From Hermodice carunculata (Eukaryota; Annelida; Polychaeta; Eunicida; Amphinomidae), in assembly GCA_964020975.1 (NCBI GenBank), contig OZ026615.1:83150916-83214915 (forward strand): a stretch of 64,000 nt of DNA. Reading direction: 5' to 3'. Position 1 is the first letter of the stretch. Every line of letters starts with the position of its first letter. This document shows positions 50,041 to 60,501 of the stretch, in pieces. The notes beneath the pieces are model-generated. The model ran no database searches. It was given only the letters and a program-made list of their open reading frames with translations, and was not told the origin of the DNA. The translations under genes and the position numbers were made by a program.

Positions 50041-51836
50041 TATATATGTATATATATATATATTCTGTAATACGTGTTTTTCTATTATACATAGCCACAG
50101 CGTGCCACGTTACAATAAACTGACAAACCTTGTGGCCAAAGATAGACTCGAGAACTTTTATTTAGCTGTGAGTGAAGAGCACCAGTAGCATGCGTTGTTG
50201 AGCCCTGCCGTTGTCAACGATGGTATACATACAGGTACATCTTTCTGTCCATTAAGAAATCCCAATCAAAATTGTGCCGAGGCACCTTTCAGCAATACAG
50301 CATTGTCTTAGGCAGTCACCTGGCCATAAACATGTGTGTCAAGAAATTGTTCCCAAAACTACCACCCCTTGCCCATTATTTAAACGCAACTTCATTCTTT
50401 CACCGCATATTTATTCCTTGGCAAACCCAATTGACCGCTGAGATTCTAGGAATTTTTGTAATACAAAACATAATACATATTCAATATCCCTGAAATAAAA
50501 ACAATAATAAGGTAGGAAGTGAAGCAAATAGTACCAGATACAATATGCCACATGAACATTGATTTGCAATAACCACATTCACGATCACAAACTCAGGTGA
50601 TCCTGTGGTTATTCTTGAAAATTTGATAAAATATCAAACTTTCTTTCAATTTGTACTGACATTTGACTGGAGTCGCTTCCAGCGGCCTGCTGACCATTCG
50701 ACTGCACTGCCCCCCCCCCCCCCCCCCCCCCGTGAAAGAGTTACAGAATAATAATAACTTCTTTTGACTTTCACCTAACAATTACCTGTGTTCACAAGCC
50801 AAAAATAGCAACTGTGTCGAAATTTCGGCAACCCATTTTCCCCATTACTGACGCATGACATGCTTGTGACGCTTCAAGTGAATATTTTAATCAGTGTAAT
50901 GGGCATGCTAAAATGACAGTGTGAACAAATGTTGAGATTTCAACTTCCATATAACTCCTGGGCAATATATTTATATTCTTGTGAAATGAAGTCACAGCCA
51001 ATTTATTAATACTTATGGGAATATAGTATATGTGATTAAGTGGTGCATATGTAAAGTCACCTTATGCATATGTGTTTCCTTTTTTCCTCAAATTCATAAA
51101 TTGTACCTCATGTGTACGAAAGAAAGGAATAACAGTATGTCAGATATTCACGTGAAGGAACTTTGTATGAAAATAACGCTGGTATCGACTTTTCTTATTT
51201 ATTTTTACATGATCCAAATCCACAAGAGATTCAAAGTTTTAAAATCAGAAAATTAAAACTTAAATAGAAGCTTGAACAAGCTAAGACTCGTTGTGGATTT
51301 GTTATTATGTTGCTTGATGTCATGTTTGGAGTAGTAGGGATACAGAATTGTCTTTTCAAATGATATACCAGAATCTGGCTGCTCTCTTGCATCTTGTTAT
51401 CTGCTGAAGCTACAGCACAGGATCAAAACGTTATCATGTGTGGAGGCTAGAAGCACTGAGCAGAAGAGCTTTCATATGTGCAAGCTTAACTACACTATTC
51501 CAGTAAACATTGACATCCACCTCTGGCTGCTCACACAACAACTGGTGGCTTAGCTTTACAACCTATATTGTTATACTCAAGTCAACATGGTCACAGTGAC
51601 AAAACCGGTTGTGTCAAGATGACTATATGACACAAGCTTGCCTCTGCATATGCAACTTTTGACTGGACTTTCCCGAGCAGACTTAGACTTGGTGGAGGTA
51701 GATATGTTTCCAGATGTGTATTTGGGCGTATCCTTTTTATCTCCTGGGGATGCTGTAGCAAGGAAACCACCCATAGCAACATCCACCTGTACCAGGCCTG
51801 TGCTCGACTGATTATTGTCACTTATTGTTGTTGTTC
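50041..51836. other. Unassigned stretch
   Basis: Contains a 22-base C-run at 50,710-50,731. No gene or repeat family recognised. Confidence 0.4.
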
Positions 51837-51926
51837 TTCTTCATCTTCTTCTTCTTCTCCTTCCGCTTCTTCTTCTTCCTCTGCTTCTTCTTCCTCTTCT
51901 TCTGCTTCTTCTTCCTCCTCCTATTA
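51837..51926. repeat. Degenerate (TTC)n microsatellite
   Basis: TTC units with CTC, CGC and TGC variants over about 90 bp. The poly-Leu frame across it is an artefact. Confidence 0.93.
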
Positions 51927-52755
51927 AATACATGAACTTTCAGATAATAAGCAAATGTCAGCATTCTTTTCCTTCAGTTTTAAAGATCTATTTGGCTGGC
52001 ATGTTTTACGCCATGGCCCTTCGAGGGTCCATGGTAAGGCATGCCTAATTGGAGAGATAGATATTGACCTCCGCCCCCGATTTTAAATTAGACTATTGTG
52101 ATTTTAGGCCTTTAACATTTCTCAAATGCGTGAAAGAGCCACAAAAATGCATAAAACATCTTAGCCTAGCTAAAAGATCTTCCTGCACCAAACTTAATGT
52201 TTCGTAACAGTAGAAAAGTTGATTCTCTGTAATTATTTAACTAGTGAACCAGGATTATAAGTGGGTGACAGACCAAGTGTCACTTTGGGCTGAGAAACCA
52301 TTGTTCATGGAGACAGAAGATCAAGGTTAACAATGATTTCTAGCGGGGGGGGGGGACACTTGGTGTGTGACTAATTCGACTTGTAGTATGGGTCTTTGGT
52401 AACTCTGTAGTGCACGGATTGTGTGCACGCATCCCAGCTAGACTGGAGAAACCGGAAGGCTTCTATCTCCATGTTAGCAAATCAAAGCACGTGGATAATT
52501 ACACAAGTACAATCTGATTGGTGCCACACTAACGTAAGGACATAATCCAGGAAGTCCCATTGACTTAATGACCTACGTATGTCTAACACATTAATTAATA
52601 TCAAAATTGGCATACATTTGCTCCGCTTCCACACTGAATTATAAAAAGGAAATACCTGAAATCACTTGGTTATTCAAGCGATAACAACATTAAAATAGGC
52701 CTATGCCTCCATGAAAATGACAATACCTTTTTGAAAGTTCAGTCAAAGCTCAGGT
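51927..52755. other. Unassigned stretch
   Basis: A G-run lies at 52,345, and one TAGGCCTA at 52,696. No gene recognised before the LINE. Confidence 0.4.
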
Positions 52756-54100
52756 TAACCATCTATTCACCAGAATGGCTTCAGTGTTGGTAGGGAGATT
52801 TCCTGTTGCTTCTGGCCTTTTCATTAGTAATTTTGTTTATAATCTATATTTTTCCAATGGAGTCTGACCGGATTCGTTCTCGCTTTGCAATATACAGGAA
52901 AAAGGCATACAGAAATAACTAGGCAAACTGAAATGCAAAGGCACTAGTCTTAATAAACATTCCTGCTAAATTTTTAAAGGAAGGGAAAGACATTGTTGCT
53001 CTGCCCATTTCTTTCATAGTCAATCTTTCCCTTGCAACTGATATCGTTCCTAGCGAACTTAAATCTGCTAATATCATTCCTCTGTACAAAAAGTATAGGT
53101 GCAATGACCCTGAAAACTATATGCCTGTTTCTATTCTCTGTATCTTCTAAAAAATACAGCCAAACAGAGTTTGTTTAGCTGGAGACATATTGGTCAGTGT
53201 ACCCTTTTATACGCTTTTCAGTCTGGTTTCTGAGGCAATTACTCTACTGAATCATGTCTAGTTCAACTAACTGATTATGTGAGAATGAATATGGATAAGG
53301 GCCTGTACTCAGGTATGGTCCTGCTTGACCTTCAAACATCTTTGGACACAGTAAACCACAGTTTACTGTGTCCAAGGTTAAATCTATCAGTCTTGATTCT
53401 GAACCAATCACTTCGTTTCAATCATACCTATCTGATCATTCCCTGGCAGTAAATTATAATGATATTACTTCCAAGGCAAATACATTTACTGTCCACAAGG
53501 TTGTTTGCTGGGGCCATTTTTATTTTTAATCTATGTGAATGACATGCTTTTGGCAGTTAAATGCAAACTACTTCTTTATGCAAACGACACATTCTTTCTA
53601 GTCTCTGGCAAGAGCCCTCATGAAATGGAAGAAATCATATATTCGGAACTTCACTCTACCAGTCTGTTGTTCTGTGACAAAAGGCTCTCTATTTGGGAAA
53701 AACAGAACCTATCTTGTTTCGCAAAAATACAAACAAACAAACAAACAAAGTAAAAATCAAGAAATTCAATCCTCTAAAGGCAGATGCTTGAGGATGATAC
53801 TTGATCTGGATGGATCTGGAGAACTCAATGCAGACAGCCCTGAATAAAGTCATTTCCAAACCCTTTCTTATATATTGGCAAGGCCTGGGTCTGAGCACAA
53901 GAAAACTCTTGTGCTCAGCCCTAGTCCAACCTTACTTCGACTTTACTTGTGCAGCTTGGTACAGTTCCTTGTCTTGAAAAACAAATCTTATACTTCCACT
54001 AAACTTTGGAATCAGCTGAAAATTCAGATCTGCCAAAACAAAATGATATGATTTATTAACAATATGCAGGCCCATATTGTTACTGGTGAAATATCATAAA
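52756..54100 (+). mobile_element. Decayed LINE ORF2 RT, copy 5 (left part)
   Basis: A plus-strand series matches a LINE type common in marine animals. It reads MASVLVGRFPVASGLFISNF (52,773), FLKEGKDIVALPISFIVNLS (52,970), LATDIVPSELKSANIIPLYK (53,030-53,090) and YMPVSIL (53,120). A DLQTSLDTVNH-like box lies at 53,325, and LGPFLFLIYVNDMLLAVKCK with LLLYANDTFFLVSGKSPHEM (53,508-53,625) follows. In the last of these the catalytic YADD reads YAND, so the second aspartate pair is lost. The thumb region extends to an INNMQAHIVTGE-like end near 54,090. Stops and shifts are frequent. Its 3' tail is found 2.6 kb farther on at 56,685-57,145. Confidence 0.88.
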
Positions 54101-54191
54101 TGGAAATCATTTTTTCGCTGTGCATGTAGACATGGTTGTTTGACATCAGCAGTACTTAATAATAAAGTCATGTTCTGTGCTAATTTTTCAG

Positions 54192-55061
54192 GCCACAAGA
54201 TTGTTGGACAATGCAGCTTTCGGTCTCTCTGGAAACAGCTTGTCCATTATGTAGTGACCAGTAAGCCCATGACTGACCTCTGCTAGACGTACCAAAAAAG
54301 CAACACTCTGGTATTCAGGTCAGCCAACATTCTCAAGGCAGAGAAGTCTGACAGATTCAGGCAACGAGAAGAACACTTTTGCGTGGTCCACCTTGAAAGG
54401 TCCCTGTACAACTGCATGGTCCAGGAAGCCAACAAGGCATGTCAGCAGCTTGAGATCAGTGATCAACAGGCCAGTGAAACTTGCAGCTGCAAGATCACCA
54501 TGGACTACAGTTTTGACTTATTGCAGCAAGTCCACCTGCCCAGTGATCCATTACAGCCAAGCCCACTCTACTTCCTTGTACCAAGGAAGTGTGGGTTGTT
54601 CAGGATGTGCTGTGAAGGACTCCCTGAGCAGGTGAACATTCTGATTGATGAAGCTCACAGCATCAGCAAGGGATCCAATGTGGTGGTGTCCTACCTAAAT
54701 TTGTTCTTTGAGATCTACAGACTTGGAGAAACTAATGTTACCCTCCACTGTGAGTTTTGTCCTGTGGTATTTGGCCTGGAGGGCAGACTCCACAAGTCCA
54801 TAAATCTCAATTTCTTGGTACCTGGACACCCCAAGTTTGCTCCTGACTGGTGCTTTGGGCTAGTCAAGCAGGCCTTCAGACGCCATGCAGTGTCATCACT
54901 GGAAGAGATGGAGGCCATGTTGAATGGTAGTGCTGTGACCAACGTGGCTCAGATCGTTGGCTGAGAGGATGGCAACGTGAATATACCAATTTGTGACTGG
55001 CAGATCCATCTTAATCCCTTCTTTAAAGCCCTGCAAGGGATAAAGAAATACCACCATTTCA
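54192..55061 (+). pseudogene. Exon 1 of a pseudogene of an uncharacterised, DDE-transposase-like family
   Basis: After an acceptor-like TGTGCTAATTTTTCAG the frame encodes FRSLWKQLVHYVVTSKPMTD, SNTLVFRSANILKAEKSDRF, a coiled LERSLYNCMVQEANKACQQL, then DYSFDLLQQVHLPSDPLQPS (54,502), PRKCGLFRMCCEGLPEQVNI, GSNVVVSYLNLFFEIYRLGE, GHPKFAPDWCFGLVKQAFRR (54,826-54,885), VTNVAQIVG and GIKKYHHFR. I remember this order from unnamed proteins abundant in corals, lancelets and molluscs, in which an HADNCxGQNKN box follows the LGE motif. Here that site reads HCEFC, so the presumed catalytic aspartate is lost. At least two in-frame stops are present. The exon ends at a good donor, TTTCAG then GTAAGT. Confidence 0.7.
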
Positions 55062-55426
55062 GGTAAGTCAACCTCATAAATGTCATTTATTTATTATTTC
55101 AGAAAAGGGTGGATCTATTTAATCACGATGCAGGCTCCATTCCTTGCACACCAAACATTATACTTCTGTGCAGTTTTCATGAAGCCTTGTGAGCATGATT
55201 ATCCTATTGACTTTCTTAAGAGGAAAGATAGTAATGCACAAACAAATACCTAGATAAAATCTTATCAATTACCATACCTCTTTGAAATGCTTTAAGTCAA
55301 ATAATTAATAGTACCTTTTCATTTGTCTATTTATAATCACCATGGTGTTATTAAATATTCAATGGTAAACTACAGCAATTTGCTGAGTGGTACATTTACA
55401 GAACAAAGTTGTTTTTCTACTTGCAG

Positions 55427-55694
55427 GTTTGATTCAGCAGAAGTCGGTGTAGTGTATGCAAAAGAGTATCCATACAGCCCGGAGACAGCCTTCTGTTTGT
55501 ATGAAGAAGATAGTGTTCTGTCACAGATGCCACCAGTTTCAATCCACCCACCTGGACTCGACATGAACCGCCAAGAGTTCCTGTATAGGCACATCAGGGA
55601 ACTTGTGCAAGATCGCTGGAAGGATACCTTGTTTATGCACCAGGAATGCCAGCAGCTAACGGCCTACCTATATAAGAATGCCACACGCCACTAA
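55427..55694 (+). pseudogene. Exon 2 of the same pseudogene
   Basis: The acceptor TTTTTCTACTTGCAG opens an exon continuing the family pattern: FDSAEVGVVYAKEYPYSPET, PPVSIHPPGLDMNRQEFLYR and HIRELVQDRWKDTLF. The remembered family continues HHFRF...GVVYxKE...SPE...LPP.I.P.GL...R..YLYR.IR in the same order, so the intron of 365 bases (55,062-55,426) is placed with good support. The frame ends at TAA at 55,692. In another frame, directly after, 55,695-55,888 encodes an Arg/Gly- and Cys/Gly-rich tail (RGRGRGGHKC, SGCGCGCGCGRG, RGRGRGRGG), probably the original C-terminus now out of frame. Confidence 0.7.
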
Positions 55695-55888
55695 GGGGCA
55701 GAGGCAGAGGTGGGCACAAATGCAGGAGAAGTCCCTCCAATAGCAGTGACAGCTCTGATTTTGAATTTTCTTCGAGCCCCACAGGGAGCGGTTGTGGATG
55801 TGGTTGTGGCTGCGGACGTGGCCAGGGTCGCAGTAGAGGACGTGGAAGAGGCAGAGGGGGAATTTCTGATTCCTGACTGCACCTTTTC
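55695..55888 (+). pseudogene. RGG/CG-rich tail, probably part of the same pseudogene
   Basis: One frame reads RGRGRGGHKCRRSPSNSSDS, then SDFEFSSSPTGSGCGCGCGC, then GRGQGRSRGRGRGRGG and a stop (TGA). A serine/acidic stretch followed by an Arg-Gly tail looks like coding sequence for a nucleic-acid-binding C-terminus. It is shifted relative to exon 2, so the present copy would not make it. Confidence 0.45.
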
Positions 55889-56684
55889 ATTAAACTGAAC
55901 TGTGAGACTGTTTGCTGATATCCAAATACATATATTTAATATTTGGCACTGACTCATACTCAGACTCAGAATTCGTGGAACATCATAGTTCAGACTGCGG
56001 CCACCCCCTCAGGGCATTAGTGGTTCATAACTTGATTATTTATACAAATATGAAATTTCTTATTTAAAACAAATGCAAAGACTGTTACAAAGCTGTCTGA
56101 AATAAAATCAGTGGAGCCATTAAATAAAAAAGTAGTATTGTCATACAGGCTGTTGTTACCTTTTTTGCACAAATGTACTGAAGGTTCCGTATTTATCCCT
56201 GCAAAATGAGAAGTGCTAAAACAAATTCTGTTTAAGATACTGGTTTGATATTTTGCATGAAGATTAAGGATACCTACTGACATAAATGTGTAAAGTTTCA
56301 ACAAGATCCCTAGAATAGAGTGTTGGTTGCTAAGAAATCTTTGTAAGAAACCCTTCAAAAACGTTGAAGGCCATTTTCTCAGCCTTTTATTTTCCCTGAA
56401 AAGCCTTTGGTCCATCACATTCGAATGGGACATAACTTGACTTTGAATTAGGATATTTGGATAATTTACACCCCAATGTAAAGCAAACAGCATGCTCTTT
56501 TACAATATGAAAAAAAAAAACTGATTTTCAAAGATTTGACACTTATGCCTGGTTTCGTGGTGGAGGGTCACATATACTCCAAAAAGGTGTTACTCAACCG
56601 CATTTTACTCGGTTTACTGTGTATTCCCTGGTGGTCCCAAAAAGGGGGGGGGGAAGGCAGCAGGCAGAGTTGAAGTCTGTCGTT
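55889..56684. other. Unassigned stretch between the pseudogene and the LINE 3' tail
   Basis: A minus-strand frame at 56,017-56,493 is open for 158 codons (for example RLRKWPSTFLKGFLQRFLSN) but shows no recognised domain. A G-run lies at 56,645. Possibly the UTR or flank of the inserted block. Confidence 0.35.
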
Positions 56685-57145
56685 AATACTTCCACTAAAC
56701 TTTGAAATCAGCTACTTACAGAAGTAAAATCCAGGGATTCGATTCTTTTTCTTCAAACCTACAGTTAAAAAAATATCTCAGTAATATAATGCTTTCATAA
56801 ATAAAGTCGAGTAATAATCAATATATATATATATAAGTGTATGTAATTATATATGATAGCACAGCTGTGATACTCAGTTATTTACATCCATGTCAATTTT
56901 TTCGTGCCACCCAGTCTTGGGATTGCCATGGACCACAATGGAAATAAATCTCTTAGACTTTTTTTCTGTGATATGGTTATCATAATTTCTGTGATGTAGC
57001 TATATTTAAAGATATTTAATTTTATGAATACATCCGTATTTTATTTTGATGTAACTATTTTAAATGTGATTTGTGTACTATTGATTATCTTGCTTATGTA
57101 TATTTTAAGATGACTAACTGAATAAAATAGGATAAATCATATAAA
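56685..57145 (+). mobile_element. LINE 3' end, continuation of copy 5
   Basis: TSTKL, NQLLTEVKSRDSILF (56,688-56,745) is the usual C-terminus of the same LINE type (LWNQLP-x-E-x-KS-x-D-S). It is followed by an AT-rich 3' UTR with a short TA microsatellite (56,820) and AATAAAATAGGATAAAT at 57,120. The piece is collinear with the LINE at 52,756-54,100 but displaced by 2.6 kb. Confidence 0.7.
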
Positions 57146-58278
57146 CATCACAATATCTTAATCATTCAAGCTTCGTCATGGAAAAGAGTATAAGGATATA
57201 CATACAATCTTTCCACAGGAAACATTAAATCAAGGCATATGCCACTATTTAAAAAGGAAATGGTAAGATATATGCCTACATCGAAAATGAGTTACCATGC
57301 AGGTGAGATCATGCACTTGAACGGGCCACAGATCAAAAAAATGCCCGTGGTTGAAGCCTGACGTGGTACCAGAACAAATGGTAAACGGCTATTAGCCAAT
57401 CATATGACTGGAATTTTACTTGAAATGGAAGAAAAGTAAGTTATTGTCTGATCCCGAACAGTAAGCCTATCACTAGACTGGTAGGCTTTGCATCTCACCG
57501 CATGCATACGACTGTAGCAAAAACTACTCACACCAGGATAACGAAGGGCTACCGGTGATATTGTGCAGAATTGGGTGATATATGCTTTATTATCTATGCT
57601 ACCTAAAGCACCTCATAATAGCAAACAGTACAAAGGCAATAGCAAACAATTAAGTTTCTGCTGTCACACCAAAATAAGGTAGACGTACTAAATTTTCCAA
57701 CAACATAAAGAATTTATACCACAGCTAAGGCATCCATTTCATCACGAACTCAATGGCGGACGTCAAAGCATAACAGCATGCACTGCATATGGACATGATG
57801 GAGGCAGGTTCATCGGGCCATGCAGGCATGGGGCCATCCACATTTAATCTGACCATTGATTGGTCTATTCATTGTAATGTTGGACGCAGCGAGTTGGCGT
57901 TTTATAGTCCGAATGAAGATATGCTTGGTCTCAGGTTATGCTACTGCCTGTATTGGCCTGATGAGCGCTAGTGCCAAGGATGCCGACCCTACTGCCGATC
58001 TCTCCGTGAGGACCATAAGTTCCCAATTTAGGATTTTCAATACTTACATTTACGTTGATACAAATCTAAAGTAGCACGTTTAAACAACTTAGAGCATCAC
58101 AGGTGCTCCTGATCCCAGGTATAAATGTCACATCACGGCGATTTGCGATTAGGATTGCGTTTTATGTAGCCATAAGGACATCAAAAGGGATGTCACTACA
58201 GGTCTGGTTCTAGCGTTAAAAATTGCATCAAATAACGCCGAATGTGGAACTCAATAATAACATGTATAAACATAAAAA
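57146..58278. other. Unassigned stretch
   Basis: Short plus-strand frames (57,789-58,074) lack motifs. The hairpin-like AAGCCTATCAC...GGTAGGCTT at 57,463-57,490 is minor. No gene recognised. Confidence 0.35.
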
Positions 58279-59117
58279 AATATCAAATGTTTTGATTTTT
58301 CTACACTGTACACAAATCTACCCATAGATGAAGTCAAAAGTTCACTTTCAGAATTAATTAGCAAAATGTTTAAACATAATGGTAAACCATACATAAATAT
58401 TAATTCATATACAAAGAAAGCATATTGGTCACACAATAAATATTCAAAATGTAACGTTAAATCTTACACTGTTGAAACTTTGATAGATGCTATAAAATTT
58501 CTCTTGGATAATACTTTTGTTCAATGCAGACCACTGGTTTTTCAACAAATAAAAGGCATTCCAATGGGTAGCAACTGCTCCCCTTTACTGGCAGATTTAT
58601 ATTTAACCTGGCTTGAATTTAAGTATATGAATAAATTGATGAAAAAGGACTTTCAAATGGCTACAAAATTATCAAACAACGCAAGATATATTGATGACAT
58701 TGCTTGTGTAAATGTACAAAATTTCAGTGAAATTGCTAAAAAGAAATTTACCCAAAAGATATCCCTTTGGAGGGTAACAATTCAGATGGTTTCAGGGATG
58801 TGTTTTTGGACTTGGATATTCAGGTCACTAATGACAGGTTTTGTATTAAAGTCTATCACAAAATAGATGAGTTTAACTTTGAAGTAGTTAATTATCCTTT
58901 CCCGGACAGTAATATTTCGGATACTATTGGATATAATACATTTTTGTCACAAATTTTGAGATTTGGTCGTATTTGTTCTAAATTTCAGGACTTCGCATCA
59001 AGAACCAAATTGATTTACAATAAACTTGAGTCAAGAGGATTCAAAGGTGTACTTTTGATCAAATATTTCTACAAATTCTGCTGTAAATATCCCGAGATGG
59101 TTAGAAAGCTTAAATAA
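58279..59117 (+). mobile_element. Penelope-like (PLE-type) reverse transcriptase fragment
   Basis: Plus-strand peptides follow the order of a reverse transcriptase type abundant in marine invertebrates: FDFSTLYTNLPIDEVKSSLS (58,290), LIDAIKFLLDNTF (58,480), QQIKGIPMGSNCSPLLADLY (58,541-58,600), ARYIDDIACVNVQNF (58,683), FLDLDIQVTN (58,803), FNFEVVNYPF (58,873) and FLSQILRFGRICSKFQDFAS (58,940). The GIPMGS box and Y-x-DD with the later FLDL box fit Penelope-like RTs better than LINE or LTR RTs. The frame is broken at least once and the C-terminal nuclease is absent. It ends exactly where repeat copy D starts, which suggests that D belongs to the same element. Confidence 0.75.
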
Positions 59118-60501
59118 TTTTAGAGATTTTAGACTTGCCTGTTTTGCTACTTAATTTTATCTTTTGACACCATTATGTTTAAACGTTCACCTTTCGGACA
59201 TTTTAGGCTAGCTTGTTTTGTGTTAGGTAAACCCCCAGGGGCTACAGGTAGCAAGAAGCGGCCTACGACAGTTACAAGCGTGCCTAATTGTACTTGATAT
59301 CTGGTTAATACTTTCATTGCATTCTCTTGACATAAATACAATAGACTTCCATTCTTTTCTGACTTGCCCTATAATTCTACTGTTAACATCCAAAGATTAT
59401 TAGAAAGTTTGGCCGCAATAATCTACAGTTTTTAGACTTGTCTGTTTTGCTACTTAACTTTATCTTTTGGCATCTTTCTGTTTTAATATTCACTATCAGA
59501 CATTTTAGGCTTACATGTTTTCTGTTACGTAAACCCCCAGGGGCTACAGGTAGCAAGAATCGGCCTACGACAGTTGCATGTTTGCCTAATTGTACTTAAA
59601 ATCCTGTTAAGAAAAATTGTTTGATAGCATGTTTTTGGCATAAATGCTAATGACTTCCATTCTTTTCTGACATGCCTAAATGCACATTTACTCACTATTA
59701 AAAATTACTCAAAATTGACAGTATTTTCTCAAGTGTCACAAACCTGACACATTAAGTTGACACATTGACTCAGGGTTGGCAGTTAAATAGAGCTTAATTG
59801 TTTGAGGAGTAGGTGTCATCATGGAGTTTGTTTTACATCTCTGGTACAGGATGTACATTGTTGCAGTCCTTGTTAGGATTTTCCTTGGTTTGTACAGGTG
59901 GTCTAGCTGCAACTGTTTATTTTACAATCACTGGGACTGAATATAATGCCCCAGCTTGTTTCCACTTCAGTTAAACATTGGCGGATGGTTTAACTAGGAA
60001 AAGCTGTCCCGCTAGAAATGGTACATTTTGGTTCAGGGGTAAGTCAACTTGTTCTTATCTGAACCTGTACTATGAAAATTTGGTAATTATGGTTTGATTG
60101 ACAGGTGTTCTTCTTTGATATGAAGCTCTGCATTTACAAACAAAACTTCACATATTTAGCTAATTCATCAATTGCCACGTTCATATTTATTCATTATTAT
60201 ATGGGTTGTCTTTGCTGAATATTGAGCTTAGGCAAGGAGCCGCTACTCAGAGAGACATGTACGGGTAAAAGGCTTCGAAACATGTTGAGTAGTTACCCGC
60301 TGAAGACCCTTTAATTTATTTGGGCTGATACAGCCTATGCCAAAATTTTACAGAGGAACGTGTGCAATATAGACAATAGTAATTCCATATATATACAGGT
60401 TAGACAGGGACAGGTTAGCTCATGGAGAGTAAAGAGTTCGAACTGCGGAATAGGATATTGACTACTAGGAAGTGGTTCTGGGCAAAAAGACACAAATACA
60501 A
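59113..60501 (+). repeat. Dispersed repeat family, copy D, with a 302-bp tandem leader
   Basis: The main unit, 59,584-60,501, matches copy B. Before it, 59,282-59,583 is a 302-bp unit whose parts recur in the next unit: GCCTAATTGTACTT at 59,282 and 59,584, CCCCCAGGGGCTACAGGTAG at 59,229 and 59,531, and CTTCCATTCTTTTCTGAC at 59,346 and 59,649. A partial earlier unit (59,113-59,281) abuts the RT stop. The pseudoknot segment is at 60,236-60,299. The layout (RT, tandem partial units, full unit) recalls the tandem terminal repeats of Penelope-like elements; this link is an inference. Confidence 0.85.

Noticed and set aside
56017-56493. 158-codon minus-strand frame
   Set aside because: No recognised domain or splice context; AT-rich DNA gives such frames by chance. 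Kept only as a note in the unassigned stretch.
53989-56715. Shared TACTTCCACTAAACTTTG phrase as a target-site duplication of the inserted block
   Set aside because: The right copy is the normal LINE C-terminus, while the left copy is out of place inside the LINE, so a templated filler explains it better.
60243-60310. Hammerhead ribozyme in the repeat family (words CTGAAGA and GAAAC)
   Set aside because: Both core words occur, but GAAAC lies upstream of CTGAAGA and not after a stem II, and no suitable cleavage triplet and stem arrangement was found. The pseudoknot proposal does not depend on it.
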